NCBI GenBank assembly: GCA_029204225.1
Contig: CM055099.1
Location: 46,690,042-46,754,041, forward strand
Length of the DNA stretch: 64,000 bases
From: Diphasiastrum complanatum
Taxonomy: Eukaryota > Streptophyta > Lycopodiopsida > Lycopodiales > Lycopodiaceae
Direction: 5' to 3'
A program made the translations under genes and the position numbers. Position 1 is the first letter of the stretch; each line of letters starts with the position of its first letter. The notes under the pieces are model-generated. The model saw only the letters and a list, made by a program, of their open reading frames with translations, was not told where the DNA came from and ran no database searches. This document shows positions 1 to 11,200 of the stretch, piece after piece.

Positions 1-3000
1 CCGGTGCAGTAAGAAACTCAGCATCACGAGGAACATCATCCTCAATAGCAGCACGTAATAAACTGACATGGAATATATCATAGGCACGTGTGGAAGCAGG
101 AAGCTGAAGACGATATGTAACTGGACTAAGAACCTCCACTATACAATAAGGCCCATAATAACGTGGTGCAAGCTTCTCAGTAGAAGCATGGCCCTGAATA
201 AAATGATGACGTGCAAACCGTAGGCGTAGATATACCATATCACCAACATGAAACTCAACATGACGTCGATGACGATCAACTGAAGCCTGATAACGCTGCT
301 GGATCTGCTGCAAATGGGAACTGGCCTGGAGAATAAGCTCGCGAGCACCTGATAGAAATGAAGACAGTGTCACAGGTGTATCCTCGGGAGGAAGAGGAAT
401 ACCAGGTAAAAGAGGTGCATAACCATGAGATAATAAAAATGGTGCAACGCTGGTGCTGGTACTAACAGAGCTGTTATAGCTATACTCTGCCAAACATAAG
501 TGCTGATCCCAATCCTTCCCTGAAGGAGTAACAAAATGGCGCAAATAATCCTCAAGGATCCTGTTAAGGACCTCAGACTGCCCATCAGAAGTAGAATGAT
601 AAGCAGACCCCATAAAAAGCTGTACATCCAATATACGCATAAGCTCTGTCCAGAACAATGATGTAAACTTACTATCCCGATCAGAAAGGATAGTACAAGG
701 AAACCCATGTAGGCGAAATATCTCTGAAAGGAACAAGCGTGCACACTGCTCTGCTGTGATAGTACTGCGGACAGGTATGAAATGTGCCTGTTTCGAGAAC
801 CTGTCAACTACCACCATACATGAGTCGTGACCACGACGGGTGCGGGGGAGGCCAATGATGAAGTCCATAGAAATATCAGTCCACTGGTGGTGAGGAATAG
901 GCCAACTCTGAAGCAAACCAGCGGACTTAGCACGGGAGTACTTATTACGTAAGCAGAAAGGACAGGTATGAATAAGTACAACAAGCTCTTTCCTAAGGGA
1001 TGGCCAATAGAAATGATCCTTAAGACGAGCATAAGACTTCTGAAAACCAAAATGACCCCCAACTGGGGACGAATGAGCATCCGACAACAACTGAGAACGG
1101 ATACCCAAAGAACTAGGAATACAAAGAGAACCATAATGATAAAGACGGTGGTCAACAATGGAATAAGCCTGATGAGGTGAAGACGACATAGGTGGAGCAG
1201 AACTATAAACATCACGAAAATCAGAACATGTAAGATAAGCAGATGGAAGATCATCAAACCAGGAAGGGATCGTGGCAACAAGGGTATTCAATAAAGCAGG
1301 AAGTCTAGACAATGCGTCAGCAGCAGTGTTAGCACGACCAGGACGATACAAAATAGAAAAATCAAAAGATTGTAAAAACTGCAACCAACGAAACTGACGA
1401 TCACTAAGATCACGCTGGGAGAAGAGATAACGTAAGGACTGATGATCAGTAACGATATCAAAAGGAACACGGTACAGGTAATGGCGCCACTTCCTAAGAG
1501 CATAGATATGGCAAGAAGCTCTTTCTCATGGACAGAATAACGTTGCTCATAAGAGCGTAAACGACGCAACTCATAAGCAATAATACACTGAGACTGACGA
1601 AGCAAGGCACCCAAACCAACATTACTAGCATCGGTCTCAACAATAAATTTCTGATCAAACTGTGGTAAACACAGGACAGAGGCCTCCACAACAGCACGAC
1701 AAAGAGTGTCAAAGGCGAACTGACAATCAGAAGTCCAAACAAAAGCACTAGACTTCTTCAAAAGGGCATGAAGAGGGGCAGCCACAGTGGCAAAGTGAGG
1801 AACAGGACGACGAAGGTGAGTAGCGAGACCAAGAAACATACGAACATGGTGGACATCTGTGGGAACAGGCCAATCAGCGATTGCCCGAACCTTATGAGGG
1901 TCCAAACGAATACGACCATCACAAATGAGAAATCCTAAAAACTCAATCTCAACAACAGCAAAGGAACACTTAGAAAGTTTAGCAAACAACTAGTGATGAA
2001 CAAGCAATTGAAAAACAGATAAAAGATGTAACACATGCTCATCAAGAGTCTTACTAAAAACAAGAATATCATCAAAATAAACTAAAACACAACGACTAAG
2101 GAGAGGACGCATGATGTTATTCATCACATTCTAGAACGTAGGTGGACCATTAGTAACACCAAAAGGAAGAACACGAAACTCATACAAACCAAGATGGGTA
2201 CGAAACGCAGTCTTGTGTTCGTCCGAAGGATGCATCCTAATCTGGTGATAGCCAGAACGTAAGTCTATCTTAGAGAAAAGATGAGAGGTGCCTAACTGGT
2301 CAAAGAGATCATCCATGTGAGGAATAGGATACTGGTTACGGATGGTCAACTTATTGAGGGCACGATAATCAATGCAGAGGCGTTTGGAACCATCTTTCTT
2401 ACTGACAAGGAGAGCAGGGGCACCAAAAGGACTGTGACTAGGAACAATAAGGCCCTGATCTAGTAAAGCAGTAATATGAAGCTCAACCTCATCATGCTCA
2501 GACTTAGACATACGGTAAGGAGGCCGGGAGGGAGGAGCAGAACTAGGACGCAAATCAATATGGTGGTTCACATCACGTAATGGTGGTAGCGTCGTAGGTT
2601 CTGAAAAGACAAATGCATACTGATATAATAAGTCAGAGATCACCTGAGGAACAACTGCTGGAGGAGAGGTAGTCACTGGAGAATCTGCTGCAGCACGCTG
2701 AACACATAATAAAGCTGCACAATGAGCCTTAGGTAGGCTGCGGATAAACTGCTTCTCGCTGATCAGTTGGAAATCTGCCTGAGAATCAATACCAGCAAGT
2801 GAGTGGGTCACTGCATCATGAACAAATGTCAATGTCTGCTGAGACAGGTCCAAAATAACCGCTCCCAATGAAGCAAACCAATCAGCACCAAGGATAAGGT
2901 CATAGCGCTCCAGAGGAATGATATAAAGATCTGCCTGTCCAGAAAAATCACCAATGCGGTAGGATAATCCTTGAAACATCTGAGAACTAGGAAATGAGTG

Positions 3001-4436
3001 AGAACTGGCAACCTCGACTGTGAGAGGCTGTGGAGCAGGAATAGGTGAAGCGCGTATCCGGCTGAGAACATAACTGCTGATAAAGGAATGAGTGCTGTCG
3101 GTATCAACTAAAGCAATATACTCACGACCAGTAATGCGCACACGTAGCCGAATGGAGCGAGGACCGGGGCACCCTATCCAGGTAGCATAAGCAAGCCGAG
3201 CATGGCAAGTAGCAGGAAGTAAATCAGTAGAAGGCTCAGGAGATAGATCAGGCTCATCAGATATATGAATGTAGATATCGGACTCATCTGGGGTAGTGCC
3301 CTCATGGTAGAAAACAGCAGTAGAAGTAGGCAGGGGCTGGCGGCAATCACGGGCAATGTGGTCAGGACTCTTACAACGAAAGCAAAGATGCTTCTGCTGA
3401 ATGTCAGCGAACTCTGCAGACGTGTAACGTCGGACAAAAGCAGGACGAGGAGGCGGAAGGCGAGGAGCGGGAGAAGCAAGAGAAGAGGTCGGGATGACAG
3501 GGGATGGGGTAGATGGGGCCGGAGATGGTAGAGGTGAAAGAGATGGACGGGGTCGGGAAAAGCGAAAGGGAGCAGGATCAGGGTACTTATGCTGTAAAGT
3601 ACTAGCAAGGGACATGGCCTCAACAAGTGTGGGTGGACGGAAAGAAGAGACATCGTATCGTAGAGCACCACGAAGTCCAGCAATGTAGCGAGAAATAAGC
3701 TCGGTGGGCTGAAGATCTATAAAGAGGTAGGAAAGGTCCACAAACTGATCTGTATAGGAAGAAAGATCACCAGTCTGAGTAAGACTACGGAATATATCAC
3801 GCTGGCGGCTCAGCCATTGAGGGTCAATCATAGCATGACGAAGATCACGACGAAAGGTAGGCCATAACTGGAGACCGTCCCGATCTGGGTCAAGTCGGTA
3901 GACCCGCCACCAAGTGGCAGCACGTCCATCTAAATGTAAGGCGGCTAATTGGATCTTCTGAGGATCAGTCTTAGGGTAAATCTGAAAATAAGTATCAAGC
4001 TTTGCAAACCAATTCTCTAACAAGTTCCCGTCAGAGGAACCAGAATAGGTGGCAAGCTGTACCCGATCACCAAAATCTCGAGCAAAATGTGGCTCAGGAG
4101 CTAGATGTCGTGGAAAATGTGACTCAGGAGCTGTAGGACGTGGAAAACCGGGTGGTGGGTAGGTGGAAAATGAGGCCCACCGCCAAAGGAAGTAGACGAG
4201 GATGGAAGTCCAAATGGAGACCCAAATGATGAATGAACAGGGGCTTTGCCAGGTCCATGTGGCTGTAAGGAATCAATCTATGACTGCATAGTGGCAAAGC
4301 CGGTCTGTAGAGTGGTAAAGCCGGTCATCATTTGGTCAAAACGACTACTGAGGAGAGTAAGAGAGTCACTCATATCAGCAAACTGTTCATCTAAAGGTCC
4401 GGAATGACTCGCAGGTGTAGTGGGTGAGCTAGCCAT
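1..4436 (-). pseudogene. gag-pol of family A copy 1
   Basis: One Gag-Pol frame read right to left. Gag starts at ATG 4436 (MASSPTTP). A TAG lies at 4278-4280 and a frameshift before 4023. The capsid part contains [15 protein letters not shown], then a CCHC zinc knuckle [15 protein letters not shown] (about 3345-3390). Protease carries [13 protein letters not shown], so the usual DTG/DSG is DTD. Reverse transcriptase shows the YFDD box (about 2060-2090) and RNase H the ETDAS and EKELLA motifs. TAG stops occur at 2131-2133 and 1990-1992, and one base is lost near 1506. Left of that the integrase frame is open to position 1: HHCC zinc module (about 905-1090), catalytic Asp in SMDFIIGLP and LSDRDSKF, Glu in [10 protein letters not shown], and a GPY/F module (about 115-180). 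A single-frame gag-pol with this layout is typical of plant chromoviruses. Confidence 0.9.
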
Positions 4437-5442
4437 GAGGAAGAAAAAGTAAGCGAGAAAAGAAATGTGCTAAACAATTGGACGAACTGAAGGAGAGGAC
4501 ATAAGTCGTCACAACAAGCACGCCAATGAAAAGACACAATAGAACTCGCGATGTAAGATGACCGGAAAGGACAACTAAGTGAGAAATACCTCGTAACCGC
4601 AACCGGAAGTGAGCTGAAAAATAGCGGCGATATGTCGAGGTACCGGGCAGCCTCCAAAAAAGATGCTAAGGGCCCGACAACGTGGAGTAAACGGTGGGTA
4701 AAAGTATGAGAAACAATAATGGACTATGGGGCTGGAAAGGGAGCAGCCAAGGAAAGGAAGTGATAACAAAAAGGAGGTATGGGCAGCGAGGAAACAAGGC
4801 TGAAAAATCAGAGATCGCCCTTCAAGGGTAAGAAAAAGTTTGCGATAAAGACGGGGAGCAATCCCGATGCGCGATGAAGTTGGGTGGGAGTGGCTTTCGA
4901 AGCATCTAGGCGTGTTTGTATTGTCCGAGGTAGGGTTGCGAACACAGACGGTAGTGTAGGAGGGTGAGCTGAAATTGAGGCGGATGTAGGATGCCAGCTA
5001 TGGTGGAGTGTGGGCGTCCAAGAGAGGTAGTAAACAGCAAAAAAAAATTGGATCAAAAAGATGGGTTGGTAGGGCGCTAGGAGTGGCTGATGGAAGGTGG
5101 CGAATAGGGGCAGCAAAAAGCGGAAATTTTCAGCAAAGGAAGGAGCAGTAGGGCGCTGGTCAGCAAGCATGAGGGCGCCCAATAGGGCAGCAAATAGGAG
5201 GCAGTAGGGCACCCAAAATAGGGGAGGAAAAAGGCTGAAAATGCAGCAGTAGGCAGCCAGCAAGAGGGCGCTAGAAATGGGCAGCAAGTGGGCGCCTGTC
5301 CTCCTCCGATCCGTCGTGAAAATCTGCAAGACAAGTGTGGAGAAATGCAGAAGATCCGGCTGAAAAATGGTGAAGATCCAAGCTGAAGATGGGCGCCCTC
5401 CTGTGAGAGAAAAATCTGCTCAATGGAGATGCTCAGGAAAGT
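4437..5442 (-). repeat. family A 5' leader with repeated GCGCCC motifs
   Basis: Untranslated leader between primer site and gag start. It holds many degenerate copies of a short unit around AGGGCGC (plus orientation), the same type of repeat that is clearer in the leaders at 19986-20430, 51150-51680 and 58340-58790. Long apparent open frames here are side effects of low-complexity C/T-rich sequence and are not annotated as genes. Confidence 0.6.
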
Positions 5443-5454
5443 GCTCTGATACCA

Positions 5455-5898
5455 AGTTATGAACGTAGCCACGGCTGATCTAGATTTAGTCTATGAAAGC
5501 ATCACATGAGCAAGACTTAACCCTAGAAAGCAGGAGAGAGAAAGCTTAAAGAGATTAAAGAAGGAGATCATATCATAAGCCAAGTAACAAATGACACAGA
5601 ATCCCTACTTATAGGAAGCCCTAAAAGGAAGCTTCTAGTGGCCAGGGCAAAACTGAGAGGGAAAATAGTGCGCCCTCCAAGAAGGCCCCCACTCTCAGTA
5701 ATATGACCAAATAACCAATATAGTGAATCATAGGGCCCAGGGCCAATAATATGGTCTAAATGTCAATAATAGGGCCCAAGGCCAACCATATAGTCTAAAT
5801 GTCAAATAATGAATAAAAAAGGGCCCAAAGCTTGCCTATGCATAAAGTAAAGTAAATGTAAATGGACATGGCGAATGTGATGAGCCGAGTCCATAACT
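5455..5898 (-). repeat. 5' LTR of family A copy 1, with PBS
   Basis: 444 bp, bounded by AGTTA...TAACT (AGTTATGAACG at the left, CCATAACT at the right in plus orientation). It abuts, with no spacer, the complement of TGGTATCAGAGC at 5443-5454, the usual iMet primer site. A TATA-like segment is recognisable on the minus strand in the middle of the LTR. The partner LTR is outside the window, so the target duplication cannot be tested; the right flank is GGAAG. Confidence 0.9.
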
Positions 5899-5939
5899 GG
5901 AAGGTCCTAAGCTGTAGAGCCAATCTCTCCCAAGAACAA

Positions 5940-6745
5940 TGTTGTACGATCCAGGTGCATTATCTGAAAGTTTATTTCATCCCGATACCCCTAAATATCA
6001 AGATTTAAGCTACTTACCATAGTTTCCCAAATTTTTTTGTCTTCACCCTTGGCTAAAGAAACTATGTACCTATGCTGACTAGGTACTTCTGGAAGTCTGA
6101 GTTTCTTAACTAGGGTGTAGTTGATGAAATTATGGGTTGCCCCAACCATGACTCTTACTGACTGGTTACCAATTTTACCATGCATACGTACTAGGTCATG
6201 TGGCCCAAAGCTAAAGGGTCTCGCTAGCATTGTAGAAGTTAATTGGCAACAGTGTTCATGATCTTCATGGAACACACTTTATCTCGGAAACTGCCGAGTC
6301 ACTTGGGAAAGTAATGTCTGAACAAGATGAACTTGTTTTTTTATCCTTCTTATATTTTTTAATGAATGGCCCCTTGGGACACTGTCTGACTATGTGTCCC
6401 TTGCCCATACACACAAAGCACAAACGTTCTTGTTTGGCTTTCTCAAAATCTTTTGGTTTTAAGGGCTGTATGAGTGATGAACATTTCTGAGGAGCTTCAT
6501 TATTAATTTTATATACTTTCTTTCTTTTTAAAAATTTCTTTATAAATTGAAAGTCTTTTTGAGTAAGTTGCTCAGAGAAGGATTGCTGTTTCGCCTTCTT
6601 TCTACCTATTGAATCATCATAGATTTGAGCATATCTGAGGGCTTTTCTGTTCCACCACTTCCATGGGTTCTTTCCCTTTACTAAAAGCCAAGGCTTCTGT
6701 TTCAAGTTCGTCGATGCCTCTCTCTGGGGGTTGATTAGGTCCCTG
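5940..6745 (-). pseudogene. gag-protease fragment of a different Ty3/gypsy family
   Basis: Minus strand, immediately beyond the family A LTR. A start-like MTTPQGPNQPPERG lies near 6740 and is followed by a lysine-rich stretch and a CCHC zinc knuckle, LCFVCMGKGHIVRQC (about 6365-6420). Next comes a retropepsin-like segment with VMVGATHNFINYTLVKKLRL (about 6100-6165), in which the catalytic Asp of D-S/T-G-A is replaced by Val. Two frames are used, so it is broken. No LTR, RT or integrase follows; the fragment ends against copy 1. Confidence 0.75.
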
Positions 6746-8054
6746 AGGAGTGGTCATTTTTGGAACAAAAAGAGATGTACCTTAACTTCTGACTGAAAAT
6801 AAGAAGAAAGATTGACTAAAATGGAAAAAATGAAAGCATAAAAGTAAATGAATGAGTATAATGGAAAATCATTAAGTAAATACATTAACAAACAAAAACA
6901 GCTATGCAAGATTCATAACCTCTAATTTAAAGGATTGCATGGTGGTGGAGATAGTGAACGACATTTCATTGCAAGGCATAGTTTATGTTCTTGTTTTATG
7001 GTGCTAGATAGCTGTATTATAATTACAAGCCTAAAAGTATGATGTCTAGCATCACCTACCAATATGGTGATATGAAGTAAAATGTTTGGACATAGTTTAT
7101 TTCCAAGCTTGTCAAAGAGGAACTTGGCTGCTCATGACATAAGCTAGGTGAATGGCTAAAAAAAATTGCAGTGCTGTTTTCTCATCGCTTCTCTCTTGTC
7201 TTTAGGATTTATTTAGTGACTTAATAATCATCCTGGTGCTAATAGGACCAATGTGGTGGAAAGGCATGCTTCCAGATTGAGAACTATCAACGTACAAGTG
7301 GGGAATTTGTTTCAGAAGAAATAAGGTGATAGGTTATACATTTTCCTTGATTATGTTCTTGAATAGTCTTCTTGAAGGTGTAAAGTTATCGTTTTCTATA
7401 CTTGTGTGATTCCTATGCGTTTATGAGAAAATTCAAACAATCGTGTGTAAAAAATCTGTAGTGACTAGGGAATGCAGTGTTTTGGACGTGCTACTTGTTC
7501 CCAAGCTTGTCTTGGTTGGGAATGTGACTTGAGAACATGTTCTCAGGAGTTGGAAATAGGTTGGGAACGTGTTCCCTGGACACAGTTTCTTTATGGACCT
7601 AAAAATGACAGAAATAGCAATGCCTTTGCATAAATACAATAGTCATCCTCTATTTTGTTTATATGGTGTGTTTCTAGGGAAATTTTTTTTATAGATTTGA
7701 AGCTCTTAGTTGTATGCATGTTCTCTTATTACATGTCACTGTGATGATGTGGTGTCCTGTTTGTGTGTCCATTCTCTTAGGAATGTTTTTATTCATTTAT
7801 GTCAAGGTGCACCTAGTCTTGCTTGTTGTTGCTACTGGTTTTCATTGAGAAATGTAAGCTTTGGATACTTTTTTAGGGCAACTTAGGGTACCTAGGTCCC
7901 ATATGGACATGCTCTTAATGGTAATTGGCGTAGTACCTATAGGTACACTATTTAGAGGCTATTTCTAGTATGTAACTCTCTGTTTTCTTCGTATTACTGC
8001 ATATCTGTTGGAGTTTTCTTCATTCATATAACAGTCATTGATCATTGGTTGCAG
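6746..8054. other. intronic sequence, no gene recognised
   Basis: AT-rich sequence upstream of the first visible NAGLU exon. I searched it for the missing first exon (signal peptide and the residues before IKGTTG) and found no match. It ends with a normal acceptor, GGTTGCAG, at 8047-8054. Confidence 0.6.
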
Positions 8055-8266
8055 TATCAAGGGGACCACAGGTGTAGAGCTATGTGCAGGACTGCATTGG
8101 TACTTAAAGAATTGGTGTAAAGTCCATATCTCATGGGAAAAAACTGGAGGTTCACAGTTGATGACTGTTCCAAAACCAGGGTCCTTGCCAAAAGTAGGCG
8201 ATGGTGGAGTATTGATACAGAGGCCAGTACCATGGAATTACTATCAGAACACAGTAACTTCTAGCT
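8055..8266 (+). CDS. NAGLU: NAGLU exon A
   Basis: 212 bp. The acceptor is TTGCAG before 8055 and the donor GTGAGT starts at 8267. It enters in phase 2 (the first T completes a codon) and reads [18 protein letters not shown], then a segment with [12 protein letters not shown], ending [15 protein letters not shown] plus the first base of a Tyr codon. This is the conserved N-terminal to catalytic-domain boundary of plant NAGLU. An upstream in-frame ATG at 8038 lies in the intron and is not the start. Confidence 0.95.
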
Positions 8267-11200
8267 GTGAGTGCTGCTTATTGCTTATTTTTTTTATCGA
8301 ATAGATAAAGGTCAGAAACTTGTTGTTGAGGAAGTATTTGTTGCAAATAGTGATTACCATGCAAATCTGATACTTTTCAGACTGAGATCGGCCTGACCAT
8401 TAAAAATCCTAGAATTCTATGTTTGAGCATCAATGTGGTCCACATATATATCAGGAAGTTCAGGTGCATCAAGAGTCAGTGCTCTGTTGCGCAATCTTTC
8501 CGTCTTTGTTGTAGATTGTAATAGTCAGATACTAATGAAAATAGGTGTGCGTTCATATCTTTCTATCTTGTTAGATATGGGTAAGTTTATTGAATAATGA
8601 GTTACGGAAACTGTCAAGAGTGTTGGAGTGTAGGAATATTTATGGCAGACGACAGGGGGTTGCTCCTGCCTGTTTAACCAAGAAAATACCCTTCCCTTGA
8701 AGTCCATAATGGTCTAATTTGTATTTCTGAATTTAGGAATATTCTCATTGTTTGCAGCTATTGTGATGTTGGCTGGGATCTAATGCTGTATTGGATTTAC
8801 AAATGCTGAGTTTTTTATTGAAGAGGATTTTTCACATTTCTGACAGACTCCTTTGTTTGGTGGAATTGGACACGATGGGAAAAAGAGATTGATTGGATGG
8901 CTTTACAAGGTATCAACCTACCATTGGCATTTACTGGACAAGAAGCGATTTGGGAAAAGGTTTTCCAGGTGGCAATCTTCTGAACCAACTTGAACATGAT
9001 CTTTTGATGTTTTGCCTAAGGATGATTATGATATTTTCAAATATGCGGAGGCTAAATTGGAGGTTCTTATACATGTCAATCATTTCCAAGTAGTTATGGC
9101 CTTTCAAAGTAGCACGTACCATTCTACTTAAAGATATACACTAGTTTAATACGTTGGCCTAGTATAAATAAGAGAAAGAAGGAGCCCATGGTTTCAGACT
9201 TCTGAGGTTCATGTGCATCCACGTCTCGCCTAATAGTTAGGCCTTTTGAGGCAGGTAAGTTGAACCTCTAAACGAAAAAGTGAAGCATTTCTGTGGCTAC
9301 ATAGGATTCTGTACTTCCGATGAGAAAGTTGAAAAATGTAAGAATTTACTCTCTCCTTAATGCAAACAATCTTGCATTTTGGCAAGCTAATAATCAGGAA
9401 CCTGAGTGCAGCTGCAGCGGATCGCGATCTGCAATTTCTTTCTCATCGGGCAGGCATCCACTGCTGGTTGCCCTCTAAATGAATAGCAGAAATGCAGAAG
9501 TAGATACAATTGAAATGAATAGCCAATGAATATGTCTGCAAAAATGATTTGCTTCAGCATCTGATATTCATTTGATTCAGTATCTGATTGAAGTGAATAT
9601 TAGATATTGGCGGTTAACCATCTGAAACCAAGCAACATAATTGCTCTTTTGAAATCCTTTCACATGATATCAATATTGGCAGCTTTTCAAAACAAAAAGA
9701 ACAAAAAAATTTGTGATCCGGGAAACCCTAATGGAATTTCCAGGATCGTGTTCCGGATCATGTTCTGGAATGCATTCCAGATCGTGATCCAGAACAGAAC
9801 GTGCAACATAGTCAGGAACGATAGAGGTATCAATAAATGGTCACATGTTTGAATTGGATTGGGGTGGTTGTTGTATCTTCTTGGATGGCAGAGCATTGTT
9901 GATCAGAATGTCCAAGTGTTTGCAGAAGATGAAGTCTAGCCTGTGCCCTTTATGAAATGTTGATTGGGTTCTTGCCATATCTGACAAGGACAAACCCAAT
10001 GCATGGTGTGTGACTAAAAAACGAAGGCTAGAATCTGCCAAATTGTATTCATTTCTTTGTGGAGAGCATGTAAAACCCTTAAGAAAGGAAAATTGTTATG
10101 AACACACTCACATGTATTGATAGCTGGGTTGCAGCGGATCGCGATCCGGAAGGATTTTGATCCGGATTGCTCGTGTTCCGGGACCAAAAACGCTGTCCCG
10201 GAACGCGAAAAAAATTTCAAATTTTTTTATGTGGGTCGCGAGCAGGCAGCCTGCGGCCCACATAAAAATTTTTGGCTTCTGAGAGTTGGAGAGTGAGAGA
10301 GAGCAAGGATGAGGAGGTGATGGTGGATTGTGGGCAGCGTGGGGCATCGATCCGTGCGTGATCAAGACGGTGGAAGCGACGAGGTGGTGGCATTTGTCTC
10401 CAAAACGATTTTAGGTAAGTTTTGACTTCAAACTTTGGTAGCTCATAGAATGAGCTGTAGGCAACGTAATGAAGTGTTTTTGGTTTCAAATCATCTGTAT
10501 TGAACCCCACAGAGATGCTCATGCTGTTAGTTTTTCCCATTTTTGCTTGTATCAAAAGATATGAATCTCATGCCCCTTTTCCATGTGTTTTTGACTCTTT
10601 TTGCAAACGAGCTTATAATCATCTAATTGAGGTGCCATTTTAGGCTAAACTGTGTTTCTTCATGCCCTCAAACATGCTTGTGCTGTTAGTTTTGGTTTTT
10701 ATCGCTTCTAGAGAAGGTTTTCGGTGGCATGCCCAAATCACATGCATTTTAGGGTTTAGGGTTGATATTCGCATCAATCCGAATGTTGTTGCCACCAACA
10801 GAATACTAACATGTGATTGTTTGCTTCCTCTTTTGCAGGTCTGATACATTGGCTAAGTCACACGATCTGATACATTGACAGATTCACACGATGCCGGTCC
10901 TTGGTAGAGGCATTTGGTCAGAGGTAGAGTTGACAGAGGGGGATGTGGCTACGCACCAGGGATTTGGTGCCCGCAGATGGAGATGCCTGCATTGTGGCGA
11001 CATCTTTACTGGTTCTCTTACCAGGGTTAGGGCCTATTTGCTACGACTCACCAGGCCAGATGGGCGGGGGATGGGCATATCCATTTGCCCTCGCATATCA
11101 GATGCAGAGGTGGAGAGATTGATGGACACATACGGGCGTGACGGTTCATCTCTTGAGCCTTTGAGACAATCTCAGAGTGTTGTTCATGGGTCAATGGCAG

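Larger units (their letters stand above)
1..5898 (-). mobile_element. Ty3/gypsy chromovirus, family A, copy 1 (3' end outside window)
   Basis: A minus-strand LTR retrotransposon. From right to left it has the 5' LTR (5455-5898), a primer binding site complementary to initiator tRNA-Met (5443-5454), a leader (4437-5442), gag, protease, reverse transcriptase, RNase H and integrase. The window begins inside the integrase C-terminal region, so the chromodomain and 3' LTR are missing here. It lies in the intron upstream of the first visible NAGLU exon, opposite to the gene. It is the most complete family A copy in the window: only a few stops and one frameshift are apparent. Confidence 0.92.

Noticed and set aside
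2829-3683. Leu-rich and Arg/Gly-rich frames overlapping gag on both strands
   Set aside because: They are out-of-frame or antisense readings of gag and protease; the gag frame has the conserved motifs.
5443-5454. GCTCTGATACCA and TGGTATCAGAGC segments looked like tRNA-Met gene ends
   Set aside because: They are 12-13 base primer binding sites directly next to LTRs; no tRNA body or folding sequence surrounds them.
8038-8054. ATG at 8038 as the NAGLU start
   Set aside because: The conserved reading begins after an acceptor at 8055; the upstream bases match nothing, and family proteins have about 100 residues before this point.
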